Source: Nocardia exalbida NBRC 100660
GTDB lineage: Bacteria > Actinomycetota > Actinomycetes > Mycobacteriales > Mycobacteriaceae
Length of the DNA stretch: 64,000 nucleotides
Direction of reading: 5' to 3'
Assembly (NCBI RefSeq): GCF_000308575.1
Contig: NZ_BAFZ01000126.1
Location: 62,001 to 126,000, forward strand
Below the pieces are notes generated by a model. It was not told where the DNA came from. It did not search any database and saw only the letters and a program-made list of their open reading frames with translations. Of this stretch, positions 52,539 to 60,428 are shown in pieces; within the stretch, counting starts at the first letter, position 1; every line of letters begins with the position of its first letter. Position numbers and translations under genes: made by a program.

Positions 52539-52612
52539 GGTGTCCAGTATGCCGACAAGAGCGGGAGTCGGCCCCCGGGCACGGCGGGCCCGGGGGTGGC
52601 GAGCAGGGGAGA

Positions 52613-52987
52613 TCAGGCGGGTACGACGACGCGATCGAATTCGCCGTCATGTGCGCCGAACAGGAAGGCGTCCCACTCCTCAGGGGTGTAGGTGAGGGTG
52701 ATTCCGCCGTGACGCAGTGCGGTGTGACCGTGGGCGACGGGGTGCGCGCGCAGTTCGCCGTTCGATCGCCCGCGGGTGCGCACGGCGTCGAGGAAAGCGG
52801 TCCACTCGGCCGCGGTCACGGTGATGACGGGCTCGTCGCCGGGGCGGTTCGCCGGGTCGCGGCGATATTTGCTGTCACGGATGAGCACCGCATCACCATC
52901 GAACCTGACCTCGACGCATTGGTTGCCATTGTTCGATCTGGTCGATGTGAACCAGCCGGTGCGTGCCGGCCGTGCGGTGATGGCCAT
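52613..52987 (-). CDS. Tandem DUF397 protein
   Basis: A 124-residue protein holding two DUF397 units. Unit 1 (about 10-70) is complete: WFTSTRSNNGNQCVEVRF, VLIRDSKYRRDP, then ITVTAAEWTAFLDAV. Unit 2 (about 72-122) lacks the usual W/S/N start and retains the end: LTYTPEEWDAFLFGAHDGEFD, like the end of the single-unit protein at 12 kb. The gene starts 10 bases after the HTH gene stop, so the two form an operon. DUF397 proteins are small acidic partners of Scr1-type HTH proteins. Confidence 0.88.
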   Translation of the reverse strand: MAITARPARTGWFTSTRSNNGNQCVEVRFDGDAVLIRDSKYRRDPANRPGDEPVITVTAAEWTAFLDAVRTRGRSNGELRAHPVAHGHTALRHGGITLTYTPEEWDAFLFGAHDGEFDRVVVPA

Positions 52988-52997
52988 GGGCAGGATT

Positions 52998-53849
52998 TTA
53001 CACGCGAGAATAGCGTCTGATCAGCGCTAATGACTCCGCTCGTGAGAGCGACTGGTCCACCGCGCGCAGGTACGCGAAGCGGAGATCGCGGACCAGCTCC
53101 GGGTCTTCGACGGCCCCGCCGAACACCGCGCTCTCCACCCAGCCGAACGTGGGCAGCTGTTCACCGGCGAAGTCGATGAGGTGGAAGCTGGAACCGCCGA
53201 GCACCGCGCCCGCGGAGGCCGCGAACGGGATCACGCGCACCTCCACGGTGTCCACTTCCTCGATCAACGCGGCGAGGTAGTTCAGCTGTCCGCGCAGCAC
53301 ATCCGGGCCCCCGGTCTGCTGGAGCAGCGTGCCCTCACCGAACACCGCCGTGAGTTCCACCGGATCCGTGCCGCGCAGCCGCTCTTGGCGCCGCATCCGG
53401 ATCGCCACCAACTGCTCGACCTGGACCGGACGGATCATCACATCGGCACTGATCAGCGCGCGGGCGTAGTCCTCGGTCTGCAACAGGCCCGGCACGACGA
53501 GGCTGTCGTAGCTGCGGATGCTCTGCGCGCCGTATTCCATGCCGTAGAGCCGCTGCAGTTCCGGTCCGATCAACGCCGAGGACTTCGCCCACCATCCGCG
53601 CTGCTTGCTGGCCTCCAACAGGGTCAGCAGCTCCGCACGCTCCTCGGCTTCCACCTCGAGCAGTTCGAGCACCGGGCCGATGGTCTCGGTGGTGAGTACT
53701 CGTCTGCCCTTCTCCACGTGCGACCAGTTCGCCGGGGTGAACCCCACTCGCCTCGCGAAGCCCGCCGAGTCGAACCCGCGCTGTTCCCGCAGCTCACGCA
53801 ACCGCAGCACCAGCTCCCAGCGGGCAACGGTGGGCGAGGGGGGTGCCAT
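52998..53849 (-). CDS. XRE-family HTH regulator with DUF5753 (Scr1-like)
   Basis: A 283-residue regulator. The ATG at 53849 (MAPPSPTVARWELV) is chosen over an upstream one. The N-terminal HTH_31 is LRLRELREQRGFDSAGFARR, then TPANWSHVEKGRRV and VLELLEV (about 12-75). DUF5753 covers the rest, with YDSLVVPGLLQTEDYARALI (about 130), MRRQERL and EVRVIPFAASAGAVLGGSSF (about 215). Such proteins act with DUF397 partners in actinobacterial development or toxin-antitoxin-like modules. It is divergent from a HPRxNRWTFL-family gene, 135 bases apart. Confidence 0.9.
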   Translation of the reverse strand: MAPPSPTVARWELVLRLRELREQRGFDSAGFARRVGFTPANWSHVEKGRRVLTTETIGPVLELLEVEAEERAELLTLLEASKQRGWWAKSSALIGPELQRLYGMEYGAQSIRSYDSLVVPGLLQTEDYARALISADVMIRPVQVEQLVAIRMRRQERLRGTDPVELTAVFGEGTLLQQTGGPDVLRGQLNYLAALIEEVDTVEVRVIPFAASAGAVLGGSSFHLIDFAGEQLPTFGWVESAVFGGAVEDPELVRDLRFAYLRAVDQSLSRAESLALIRRYSRV

Positions 53850-53983
53850 GGGCAGGATGCTACGCCCACGCCGACGCGCGCCCCGGGTGACTATTGTCAA
53901 GCGACTTGCCCAGGGCTAGGGTCATGGCCAGCGATCGTTTCTTCCGAGCACGCGTCCACCACAGCGAGGCGAGGTTGTTCGAC

Positions 53984-54508
53984 ATGAGTACATCGCGCAT
54001 CGAATCGGGCAGGCATCTCGCGTCCACGGACTTCCCGTCGATCCAGGACGCGTTCGCTCGCTGCCGTACCTATCGCGAGAACAACGGGTTGTACGGTCTC
54101 GTTGACCCGATGCTCGGCCGCATCATGCTGGAAGTCGGCTCGGTCGGAGCGGTCGTGATGCCCGCCGAGTTCGGTCGCCGGGTGCGCGAACGCTTGACCG
54201 CCGGGCCCGAGCCCCGGCCGGGACCGATCATCGCGCATCCGCGCGCGAACCGATGGACCTTCCTGACCGGCCCCACCGACAACTCGTATCTGGACACCGG
54301 ACTGTTCGCCGACCTGTTCCGGATCTGCGCCGCGATCGCACTGCCGGGCAGCCACCTCGTGCTGCCGTCACCCGCCGACGAGCACGGCGGCTACCGGACC
54401 TGGGTCGTGGCGCCCGACCGCGACTTCCGCCGCGACTTCGCCGAGGTCATCGCCACGACCCGGGCATGCGCCGCGGCTACCGGGGTGTCGGCGCGGGCGG
54501 CGGAGTGA
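53984..54508 (+). CDS. HPRxNRWTFL-family protein, unknown function (copy 2)
   Basis: A 174-residue protein homologous to the one at 12418-12888. Start ATG 53984 (MSTSRIESG) has a GAGGCGAGG upstream; ATG 53924 is an alternative. Conserved blocks are RCRTYRENN (about 30), DPMLGRIMLEVGSVGAVVMP (about 48-67), GPIIAHPRANRWTFLTGP (about 85), LFADLFR, LVLPSPADE and YRTWVVAPDRDF. No signal peptide, helix pair or known nucleotide motif is evident. The gene is divergent from the Scr1-like HTH and DUF397 genes. Its last 32 bases overlap the converging membrane gene. Confidence 0.78.
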   Translation: MSTSRIESGRHLASTDFPSIQDAFARCRTYRENNGLYGLVDPMLGRIMLEVGSVGAVVMPAEFGRRVRERLTAGPEPRPGPIIAHPRANRWTFLTGPTDNSYLDTGLFADLFRICAAIALPGSHLVLPSPADEHGGYRTWVVAPDRDFRRDFAEVIATTRACAAATGVSARAAE

Positions 54509-54980
54509 GCGTGATGCTGTACTTGTCCTGCAGCTTCTCGTTCCAGTCGCGCTCGCACTGTTCGATCTTGGACTGGTCGTCGCCCGCCTTGTTCACGCAG
54601 TCCACGAAGTCCTTGCCACCCGAGTCCACGAAGAAGCTGTAACCCACGATGGTGAGCAGGACGGCGCCCACGATGCCCAGCACACCGAGGACGACACCGG
54701 CGATCGCCATCCCCATGCCACCCGCGGTGCCGGCGCGGGCCTTGAAAATCGCGACGATGCCGAGGATGACGGCGAAGATGCCGCAGACATAGCCGCCGAT
54801 GATCGTCCAGAAGAACAGCAACGCGAGGATGCCGAGCACCAGCGCGGTGATCGCCAGACCTCGACCCTTCGGCGATTCCTGCCAGTAGGCGGGCTGACCG
54901 GGGTACTGGCCGCCGGGTGGCTGCGGGTACTGACCCGGCGGCGGGTACTGGCCGGGCGGCGGGGGCGGATATTGCGACAT
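54477..54980 (-). CDS. Pro-rich DUF4190-like membrane protein
   Basis: A 167-residue protein. I use ATG 54980 (MSQYPPPPPGQYPP). Residues 2-35 are repeats of PPGQYPxP, common in actinobacterial envelope proteins. Two hydrophobic segments follow at about 42-75 (LAITALVLGILALLFFW, then GGYVCGIFAVILGIVAI) and about 87-115 (MGMAIAGVVLGVLGIVGAV). A polar C-terminal domain with two Cys (VDCVNKAG, EQCERDW) is probably outside. It converges with and overlaps the HPRxNRWTFL copy-2 gene by 32 bases. Confidence 0.78.
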   Translation of the reverse strand: MSQYPPPPPGQYPPPGQYPQPPGGQYPGQPAYWQESPKGRGLAITALVLGILALLFFWTIIGGYVCGIFAVILGIVAIFKARAGTAGGMGMAIAGVVLGVLGIVGAVLLTIVGYSFFVDSGGKDFVDCVNKAGDDQSKIEQCERDWNEKLQDKYSITLTPPPAPTPR

Positions 54981-55094
54981 GGACTTCCTCTCCGTCGGTG
55001 CCTCGCGATGCTCGGTCCGCACGAGGTGGTCCGGGGCGGCGCGGCCGTCGCCTACTGATCGCGCATCCCGCGGACGGATGTTAATGCGAACCGG

Positions 55095-55886
55095 CTACTG
55101 GGCGCCCAGCCGCGCGTGCATCTCCCAGACCAGGATTTCCGATGGCCGTCGCGCCACCACACGCTGGCCGCCCGACCTGGTCAAACGCACCGCATCGCCC
55201 TCGTAGAGCGGGCCGACTCCCTCCATGTCCACCTCCCCGCGCGCCACGAACAAGTGCAGGTACGGCGCATCGGGCAGATCGATGACCGGCTCGGCATCCG
55301 GCTCCGCGCCTGCCATGCGCGCCACGTGCAGCGCCGAATGGCTGCTGTTGATGGCGATGGCGGTGCGATCCCGGTATCGGGGCAGCCCCGAGGCAACGGT
55401 GACCAGACCGCCTCCCGCGAGTTCGTCATCGATCTCGAGCTGCTGGTAGCCCGGAGTCAGACCCGGCTCGTCGGGCACGACCCACATCTGCACGAAATGC
55501 ACGGGTTCCTCGTGTTCGGAGATGCGGCCGTCCAGCCGCCACGAGTCGTTCTTCTCCGAATGCAGGATGCCGGTGCCCGCGCTCATCCGCTGGGCCAGCC
55601 CGGGGTAGATGACACCGCTGTGGCCCAGGGAGTCCTGGTGTACCAGACTGCCACCGAGCACCCAGGTGACGATCTCCATGTCCCGGTGCGGGTGGGTGTC
55701 GAAACCCTGCCCGGGCGAGACGACGTCCTCGTTGTTGACCAGCAGCAGGCCGTGGTGGGTGTTGTCGGGATCGTAATGCTCCCCGAAGGAGAACGAATGC
55801 TTCGAATCCAGCCAGGAGACCCGCGTCTTCATACGGTCGCCGCCACGGTGGACATCGATGTGTGGTGTCGTGAGTGTGGACATCAT
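55095..55886 (-). CDS. Pirin-family protein
   Basis: A 263-residue bicupin. Two ATGs in tandem (55886 and 55883) follow GAGAGGAGGACC, and the second has better spacing. The metal site is in the N-terminal cupin: GFDTHPHRDMEIVTWVLGG (about 60-80) and AGTGILHSEKN (about 105). The second cupin is degenerate. Bacterial pirins include quercetin 2,3-dioxygenases and redox-sensing co-regulators, and the actual activity here is not known. Confidence 0.88.
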   Translation of the reverse strand: MMSTLTTPHIDVHRGGDRMKTRVSWLDSKHSFSFGEHYDPDNTHHGLLLVNNEDVVSPGQGFDTHPHRDMEIVTWVLGGSLVHQDSLGHSGVIYPGLAQRMSAGTGILHSEKNDSWRLDGRISEHEEPVHFVQMWVVPDEPGLTPGYQQLEIDDELAGGGLVTVASGLPRYRDRTAIAINSSHSALHVARMAGAEPDAEPVIDLPDAPYLHLFVARGEVDMEGVGPLYEGDAVRLTRSGGQRVVARRPSEILVWEMHARLGAQ

Positions 55887-56118
55887 GGTCCTCCTCTCGG
55901 GACCGTGCACCGATCGCCATTCAGGGTAGGAGCACTTCCGCCGCGGTACTCCGCATTCCTAGTAAATTGTGCCGCACTCGGCATTTTACGCGAGCGACCG
56001 GAAGGTGAACGGGAGGCGAGCAGAACCAACCGGTACGTCGAAACGTCGGGCGACCTCGCCGGATATCGTCGTCCGGCCCCGATTGCCAAGCGCCACAACG
56101 CCGACCGGAGGGAACGAC

Positions 56119-56583
56119 GTGCTGGAATCCGATGACCTGACCCGGATCGAGCAGCAACTCCGCAGCGAAGCGCGCCGCGACGGCATCGCGCATTTCGTGG
56201 TCGGCGTCGCGGTGTTCCGCGAAGGGCGGCTCCTGGTGGTGCGCCGGGTCGCCGACGACTATCACGGCGGTATGTACGAACTGCCCGGCGGAGGAGTCGA
56301 ATCGGGGGAGACTTTCGCCGAGTGCGTCGAGCGGGAATTGCTGGAGGAAACGGGGCTGCGGCTGCGCGCCGTGCTCGACTTCCTCGGTGGATTCGATTAC
56401 GCCACCCGCACCAAGTCGAAAGTGCGGAAATACAGCTTCGTGGTGGAGGCCGAGCCGGGCGACGTCGTCCTCGCGCCAGGGGAGCACGACGCGTTCGCCT
56501 GGATCGACGCGGGCGCGCTCGACGAGCTGCCGATGGCGCCCGACATGCGCGCGACGGTGAGCGCGCTGGTCGACCGGGTCTGA
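56119..56583 (+). CDS. NUDIX hydrolase
   Basis: A 154-residue hydrolase of nucleoside-diphosphate-linked compounds. The GTG at 56119 follows CCGGAGGGAACGAC. The Nudix box is GGVESGETFAECVERELLEE followed by TGL (about residues 60-82), matching G-x5-E-x7-RE-x2-EE-x-G. LVVRRVADDYHGGMYELPGG precedes it. The C-terminal DAFAWIDAGALDELPM is usual for sugar- or nucleotide-specific members. Substrate unknown. It is 74 bases ahead of the MFS gene start. Confidence 0.9.
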   Translation: MLESDDLTRIEQQLRSEARRDGIAHFVVGVAVFREGRLLVVRRVADDYHGGMYELPGGGVESGETFAECVERELLEETGLRLRAVLDFLGGFDYATRTKSKVRKYSFVVEAEPGDVVLAPGEHDAFAWIDAGALDELPMAPDMRATVSALVDRV

Positions 56584-56643
56584 CTCGCGCGCCGTGTTGT
56601 TCGCCTCCGACGCGCGGTGGTGCGGCGTCGTCGGCGAACGCAG

Positions 56644-56657
56644 TACGCTCGCGGACG
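56644..56657 (+). promoter_or_regulatory. Candidate -10 for leaderless MFS transcript
   Basis: TACGCT (56644-56649) is followed by exactly 7 bases and then GTG 56657. This is the ideal spacing for a leaderless actinobacterial mRNA. No ribosome site precedes that GTG. The same box, spaced 10 bases from an ATG, precedes the gene at 62861. Confidence 0.45.
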
Positions 56658-58006
56658 TGTCGACTGGTCACGCCGAAGGCCTCACTCCCGCGGAGCAACG
56701 GCCGGGTGGACTGCGCGCCACACTTCGGGAAAGCCCGGGCGTGTCGCGTCTGGCCGTGGTGCGTTTCGCCGGGCAATTCGGCGACGGGATGTTCCAGGCG
56801 GCGTTGTCGGGCGCGATCCTGTTCAACCCCGAGCGGCAGACCGATCCGCTGGCCATCGCGGCGGGCTTCGCGGTGCTGCTGCTGCCGTATTCGCTGATCG
56901 GACCGTACGCGGGCGCACTGCTGGATCGCTGGGACCGGCGGGCCGTGCTGCTGGTGGCCAACGTGCTGCGCGCGGTGCTGATCGCGCTGGTCGGCGTGGG
57001 GTTGCTCGCCGGAGTCGGCGAGACACCGCTGCTGTTGCTGGCCTTGGCGGTGGTGGGCGTCAGCAGATTCGTCCTGGCGGGCGTCTCGGCCGCGCTGCCA
57101 CGGGTGCTGGCGCAGGCCTGGCTGGTGCCGATGAACTCGGTGCTGGCCACGATCGCCTCCGGGTGCGCCGGAGCGGGTGCGGCCGTGGCGGTGGGAGTGA
57201 TCGGGCTGATGGGGGCGGGTGACTTCGCCTCGGCGGTCGCGGTGGCGATCAGCGGGACCGGGTCGCTGATCGGCGCGGCGCTGGCAACGGGGTTCCGGCC
57301 GAGGGTGCTCGGTCCTGCGCCCGACGCGGCGAAGGGCGAGAACACCGTGCACGCGATCGCCACCGGCCTGCGTACCGGTGCCACGGCGGTGTGGGAATCG
57401 AGAGCGGTCACGACGGCGATGCTGGGCATCGGCACCCACCGGATCGTCTTCGGCGTGAATACGCTGATCATGGTGCTGGTGCTGCGCCAGGCCCCGGTGG
57501 ACGGCACCGGCCTCAGTGGTGGCCTGGTCGGTTTCGGCGTCGCGATCGGCGCCACCGCGGCGGGCATGCTGGTGGCCGCCGTTGTCGCGCCACTGCTCAT
57601 TCCCCGGCTGGGACGGGCGCGCACCGTGGTCGCCGGTCTGATCACCGCCATGCTGGTGCAGCTGACTCTGGTCACGCCGATCGCGTTCGCCGATTCGGGC
57701 GCCGCGGTGGAGCGCGCCCACGAACTCCTCTTGGCCGGCGCCTTCCTGCTCGGACTCGCCGGGCAGACGATCAAACTGACCGGCGACGCGACGATGCAGA
57801 TCGATATCGATGACGCCCGCCGCGGTCAGGTGTTCGCGTTGCAGGACACGGTTTTCAACATCACGTTCGTGCTGGCGATCGCGGCCGCGGCCATGATCAT
57901 TCCGGACGACGGCCGATCGGCGATCGTGGTGCTGACCGGCGCCGCCGCCTACGCCGCGGGAATCGCGGCCATCGCGTTGAACATGCGCCGCCGCACGATC
58001 AGTTGA
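56657..58006 (+). CDS. MFS transporter, 12-helix type
   Basis: A 449-residue transporter of the antibiotic/enterobactin-efflux-like group. GTG 56657 is favoured by the leaderless -10 box; an upstream in-frame start at 56594 is possible. The first helices begin RLAVVRFAGQFGDGMFQAAL (about 30-50), with PYAGALLDRWDRRAVLL as motif A (about 80-97). A cytoplasmic linker divides two sets of six helices near residue 225. The last four codons and stop overlap the converging DUF6802 gene by 8 bases. Substrate unknown. Confidence 0.85.
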   Translation: MSTGHAEGLTPAEQRPGGLRATLRESPGVSRLAVVRFAGQFGDGMFQAALSGAILFNPERQTDPLAIAAGFAVLLLPYSLIGPYAGALLDRWDRRAVLLVANVLRAVLIALVGVGLLAGVGETPLLLLALAVVGVSRFVLAGVSAALPRVLAQAWLVPMNSVLATIASGCAGAGAAVAVGVIGLMGAGDFASAVAVAISGTGSLIGAALATGFRPRVLGPAPDAAKGENTVHAIATGLRTGATAVWESRAVTTAMLGIGTHRIVFGVNTLIMVLVLRQAPVDGTGLSGGLVGFGVAIGATAAGMLVAAVVAPLLIPRLGRARTVVAGLITAMLVQLTLVTPIAFADSGAAVERAHELLLAGAFLLGLAGQTIKLTGDATMQIDIDDARRGQVFALQDTVFNITFVLAIAAAAMIIPDDGRSAIVVLTGAAAYAAGIAAIALNMRRRTIS

Positions 58007-58493
58007 TGAAAGGTTCGTCGCCGAGGTTGCGCACGCCACGGTTCAGTCGGTGCGTCAGGTGCTCGGGCATGCTCTCGGCCGCCGAGTCGCCGGGCGATGC
58101 GGCCGCGGAATCGGAATTCGCCTGTGCCTCCGATAATCGTGCGTCGCCGAGCGCACGATCCGGCACGTCCGCCTCCGTGCGCACGATCCAGTCCAGCGGC
58201 TCGCTGGCCGCATCGCCGGGCAGGCCGGTGATTTGGTGATTCCATGTGCCGAGGCCGGTGGGATCGGTGAAGAAGTGGTCGGGCACACCGTCGTCGTCGA
58301 GATCCAGCGCCGCGATGCCGGCTCGGCCCGAACCCGCCGGATCCCACAGCGCGTCATCGGCGATGCCGTCCCCGTCGAAGTCCAGCCGCACCGCGTCGGC
58401 CCCGCCCGTGTCGCCGAGTTCCAGGTCGGCCTGGCTGGACCAGATGTGCACGGGTCCGTCCCCGGTACCGAACACGTACTCGATCTCGTTCAT
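57999..58493 (-). CDS. DUF6802 protein with Ca-binding-like Asp repeats
   Basis: A 164-residue acidic protein. The N-terminal half (about 10-85) carries two DxDxDG-like loops, DFDGDGIADDAL and DLDDDGVPDHFF, with a matching WDPAG and TDPTG after each. These resemble dockerin or EF-type Ca2+ loops. TWNHQITGLPGD follows, then a disordered acidic C-terminus. Relatives in mycobacteria and nocardiae are called DUF6802 as I recall; function is unknown. No signal peptide is present. It converges on the MFS gene with an 8-base overlap and is divergent from the DUF4185 gene. Confidence 0.78.
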   Translation of the reverse strand: MNEIEYVFGTGDGPVHIWSSQADLELGDTGGADAVRLDFDGDGIADDALWDPAGSGRAGIAALDLDDDGVPDHFFTDPTGLGTWNHQITGLPGDAASEPLDWIVRTEADVPDRALGDARLSEAQANSDSAAASPGDSAAESMPEHLTHRLNRGVRNLGDEPFIN

Positions 58494-58624
58494 ATGTTCT
58501 TGGACGCGCGCGGTACGGCGCGGGTTCCATCACGCGGCGCTTTTTCGATTCGCCGTCCCCCGTTCGCGGTGGTTGTTCCGGTAAGTTGACCTGTCAGCGG
58601 CCGACCGACAGGAGTCGATACGAC

Positions 58625-58714
58625 ATGGGTTTTCCGGTGCACACCCCCGATGCGGTACGAGAACTGCTGGGCGCGTGGGAAACTCGGTCCGTCACCGGGC
58701 GCCCGATCGCGTGA
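58625..58714 (+). CDS. Possible 29-residue ORF before the DUF4185 gene
   Basis: ATG 58625 with CAGGAG 9 bases upstream opens MGFPVHTPDAVRELLGAWET and nine more codons, ending at TGA 58712-58714. That stop overlaps an ATG of a 7-codon ORF, whose own TGA overlaps the DUF4185 ATG at 58737 (TGATG). The chain could couple translation of the weakly initiated main gene. Chance is possible at this GC content. Confidence 0.35.
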   Translation: MGFPVHTPDAVRELLGAWETRSVTGRPIA

Positions 58715-58736
58715 TGACCGCGGCCGGGCCGACCTG

Positions 58737-60428
58737 ATGCGCACCTGCGGAATCAAAACCCCCTGTGCACCGGTCTTGTTCGGCGCACTGCTCGTCGGCG
58801 TCCTCATCGTGCCGCTGCCCACCGCGCAGAGCGCACCGTTCCCGTGGGCGCCGCCGCCGGTGAACAGCTGCGGTGAGATCGGGTTCGACCCGCTCGCCCG
58901 CGAGCCCGATCCCGCGCAACCGCCTCCGCCGCCGCTGCCGCCGCAGATCGACATCCCGGTGCCGATCCCGGAACTCACACCGGTTCCGGTGCCCGATCCG
59001 CCGCAGGACAACACGCGGATCGTCCCCGACCCGCTGCCGGAGAACCCGTGCGACAACCCGTGCCCGGACATCAGGGACTATCCCGAGCACCCCGAACCCG
59101 ATCCAGATCCGAGCCCGACACCCGAGACCGGCACAGAGGAGGGAACCGGTTCCTCCGGTTCCGCCTCGAGGCCCGATTCGGGCAGTGGTTCCGGCTCCGC
59201 CTCTGGATCCGGCTCGGGCAGCGGCTCCGGCTCGGGTTCCGGTGCGCCGGTGAAACTCCCGCGCATCGAGTTCAAACCGGAGGTCGAGCCGATTCCGGTC
59301 CCGGTGCCGGGTGGTCCCGGCGAGGAGCCGCAACCGGCTCCACCCGAGGTGGTCCATCCGGCCGAACCGGGTCCGCTCACGGCGCCGGTGACCGCGCCTG
59401 CGGTCGAGTCGGTCGAGCTGGTCGAGCAGGTGACCGGGCACGGTTCGCCGAACCGCACCGACATGCGCTGGCAGGTCGACGGCACGGATCTCGGCCTGAT
59501 GTGGGAGACCGCGCCCGGTGAGGTCGCCGTTGTCTTCGGCGACACCTTCGGCGAAGGCTGGGGCGTCGGCGGCGCGGGCAACGACGACCAGGACTGGCGC
59601 AGCAACGTCATCGGTTTCAGCACCGACCGCGAGCTGTCCGACGGCCTGACCTTGGATACCTTCGCGCAGGACAGCCGCTGCCACGCCGCGGAGATCCTGG
59701 GCAGCCGCAAGATCAAGAACTGGGAAACGACCACCATCCCGACCTCCGGGTTCGCCGTCGGGAACCGGCAGTACCTCAGCTACATGTCGGTGAACAGGTG
59801 GAGCCGCATCCCGGGCCTGTGGTGGACCAACTACGGCGGCATCGCCTACTCCGACGACCACGGGCGCACCTGGAAGAAAGATCAGCATGCCAAATGGGAG
59901 AACCTGTTCGGTCTCGGCAAGTTCCAGGTCGCGGCGATGGTGCCGCACGGTGACTACGTCTACATGTTCGGCACACCCAACGGACGCATCGGCACGATCG
60001 CACTGGCCCGGGTCCCGAAGCGCCAGATCCTGAACAAGTCCGCCTATCAGTACTGGGTTGGCGGCAGCTGGGCGCCCGCGGCCGAGAATCGAGCCACCCC
60101 TCTGATCCTCGGTATGGCAAGTGAGCTCTCGGTGCGCTACGACCGGGAGACCGAGCAGTGGCAGATGGTCTACCTGGATTCCGCCCGGGGCGCGATCGTG
60201 CTGCGTACCGCGGCGAGCCCGCAGGGGGCGTGGACGGACGCGGTCCCGCTGGTGTCCACCGCCGACTATCCCAAGTCCTACGGCGGGTTCATCCATCCGT
60301 GGTCGACCGGCGAGGACCTGTACTTCACGCTCTCGGCGTGGGACAGCTACAACGTGTATCTCATGCACGCCCGGCTGCGGCCGGGCGCGAACCGCGGTCA
60401 GCCCGCCCGCACGAACCGGACGGGCTGA
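58737..60428 (+). CDS. Secreted DUF4185 protein with Pro-rich and Gly-Ser stalk
   Basis: A 563-residue exported protein. ATG 58737 gives a signal peptide (hydrophobic about 12-30, cleavage near AQSAP). Residues 32-130 are Pro-rich and 150-180 are Gly-Ser repeats, together a cell-wall-spanning stalk. The DUF4185 domain (about 220-555) begins VTGHGSPNRTDMRW and has GEVAVVFGDTFGEGWG, AEILGSRKIKNWETT and YIFGTPNGR-like blades (YMFGTPNGRIG). This is a beta-propeller resembling glycosidases of family GH43-type folds. Enzyme activity is inferred only from the fold. Its end overlaps pxpC by 31 bases. Confidence 0.82.
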   Translation: MRTCGIKTPCAPVLFGALLVGVLIVPLPTAQSAPFPWAPPPVNSCGEIGFDPLAREPDPAQPPPPPLPPQIDIPVPIPELTPVPVPDPPQDNTRIVPDPLPENPCDNPCPDIRDYPEHPEPDPDPSPTPETGTEEGTGSSGSASRPDSGSGSGSASGSGSGSGSGSGSGAPVKLPRIEFKPEVEPIPVPVPGGPGEEPQPAPPEVVHPAEPGPLTAPVTAPAVESVELVEQVTGHGSPNRTDMRWQVDGTDLGLMWETAPGEVAVVFGDTFGEGWGVGGAGNDDQDWRSNVIGFSTDRELSDGLTLDTFAQDSRCHAAEILGSRKIKNWETTTIPTSGFAVGNRQYLSYMSVNRWSRIPGLWWTNYGGIAYSDDHGRTWKKDQHAKWENLFGLGKFQVAAMVPHGDYVYMFGTPNGRIGTIALARVPKRQILNKSAYQYWVGGSWAPAAENRATPLILGMASELSVRYDRETEQWQMVYLDSARGAIVLRTAASPQGAWTDAVPLVSTADYPKSYGGFIHPWSTGEDLYFTLSAWDSYNVYLMHARLRPGANRGQPARTNRTG

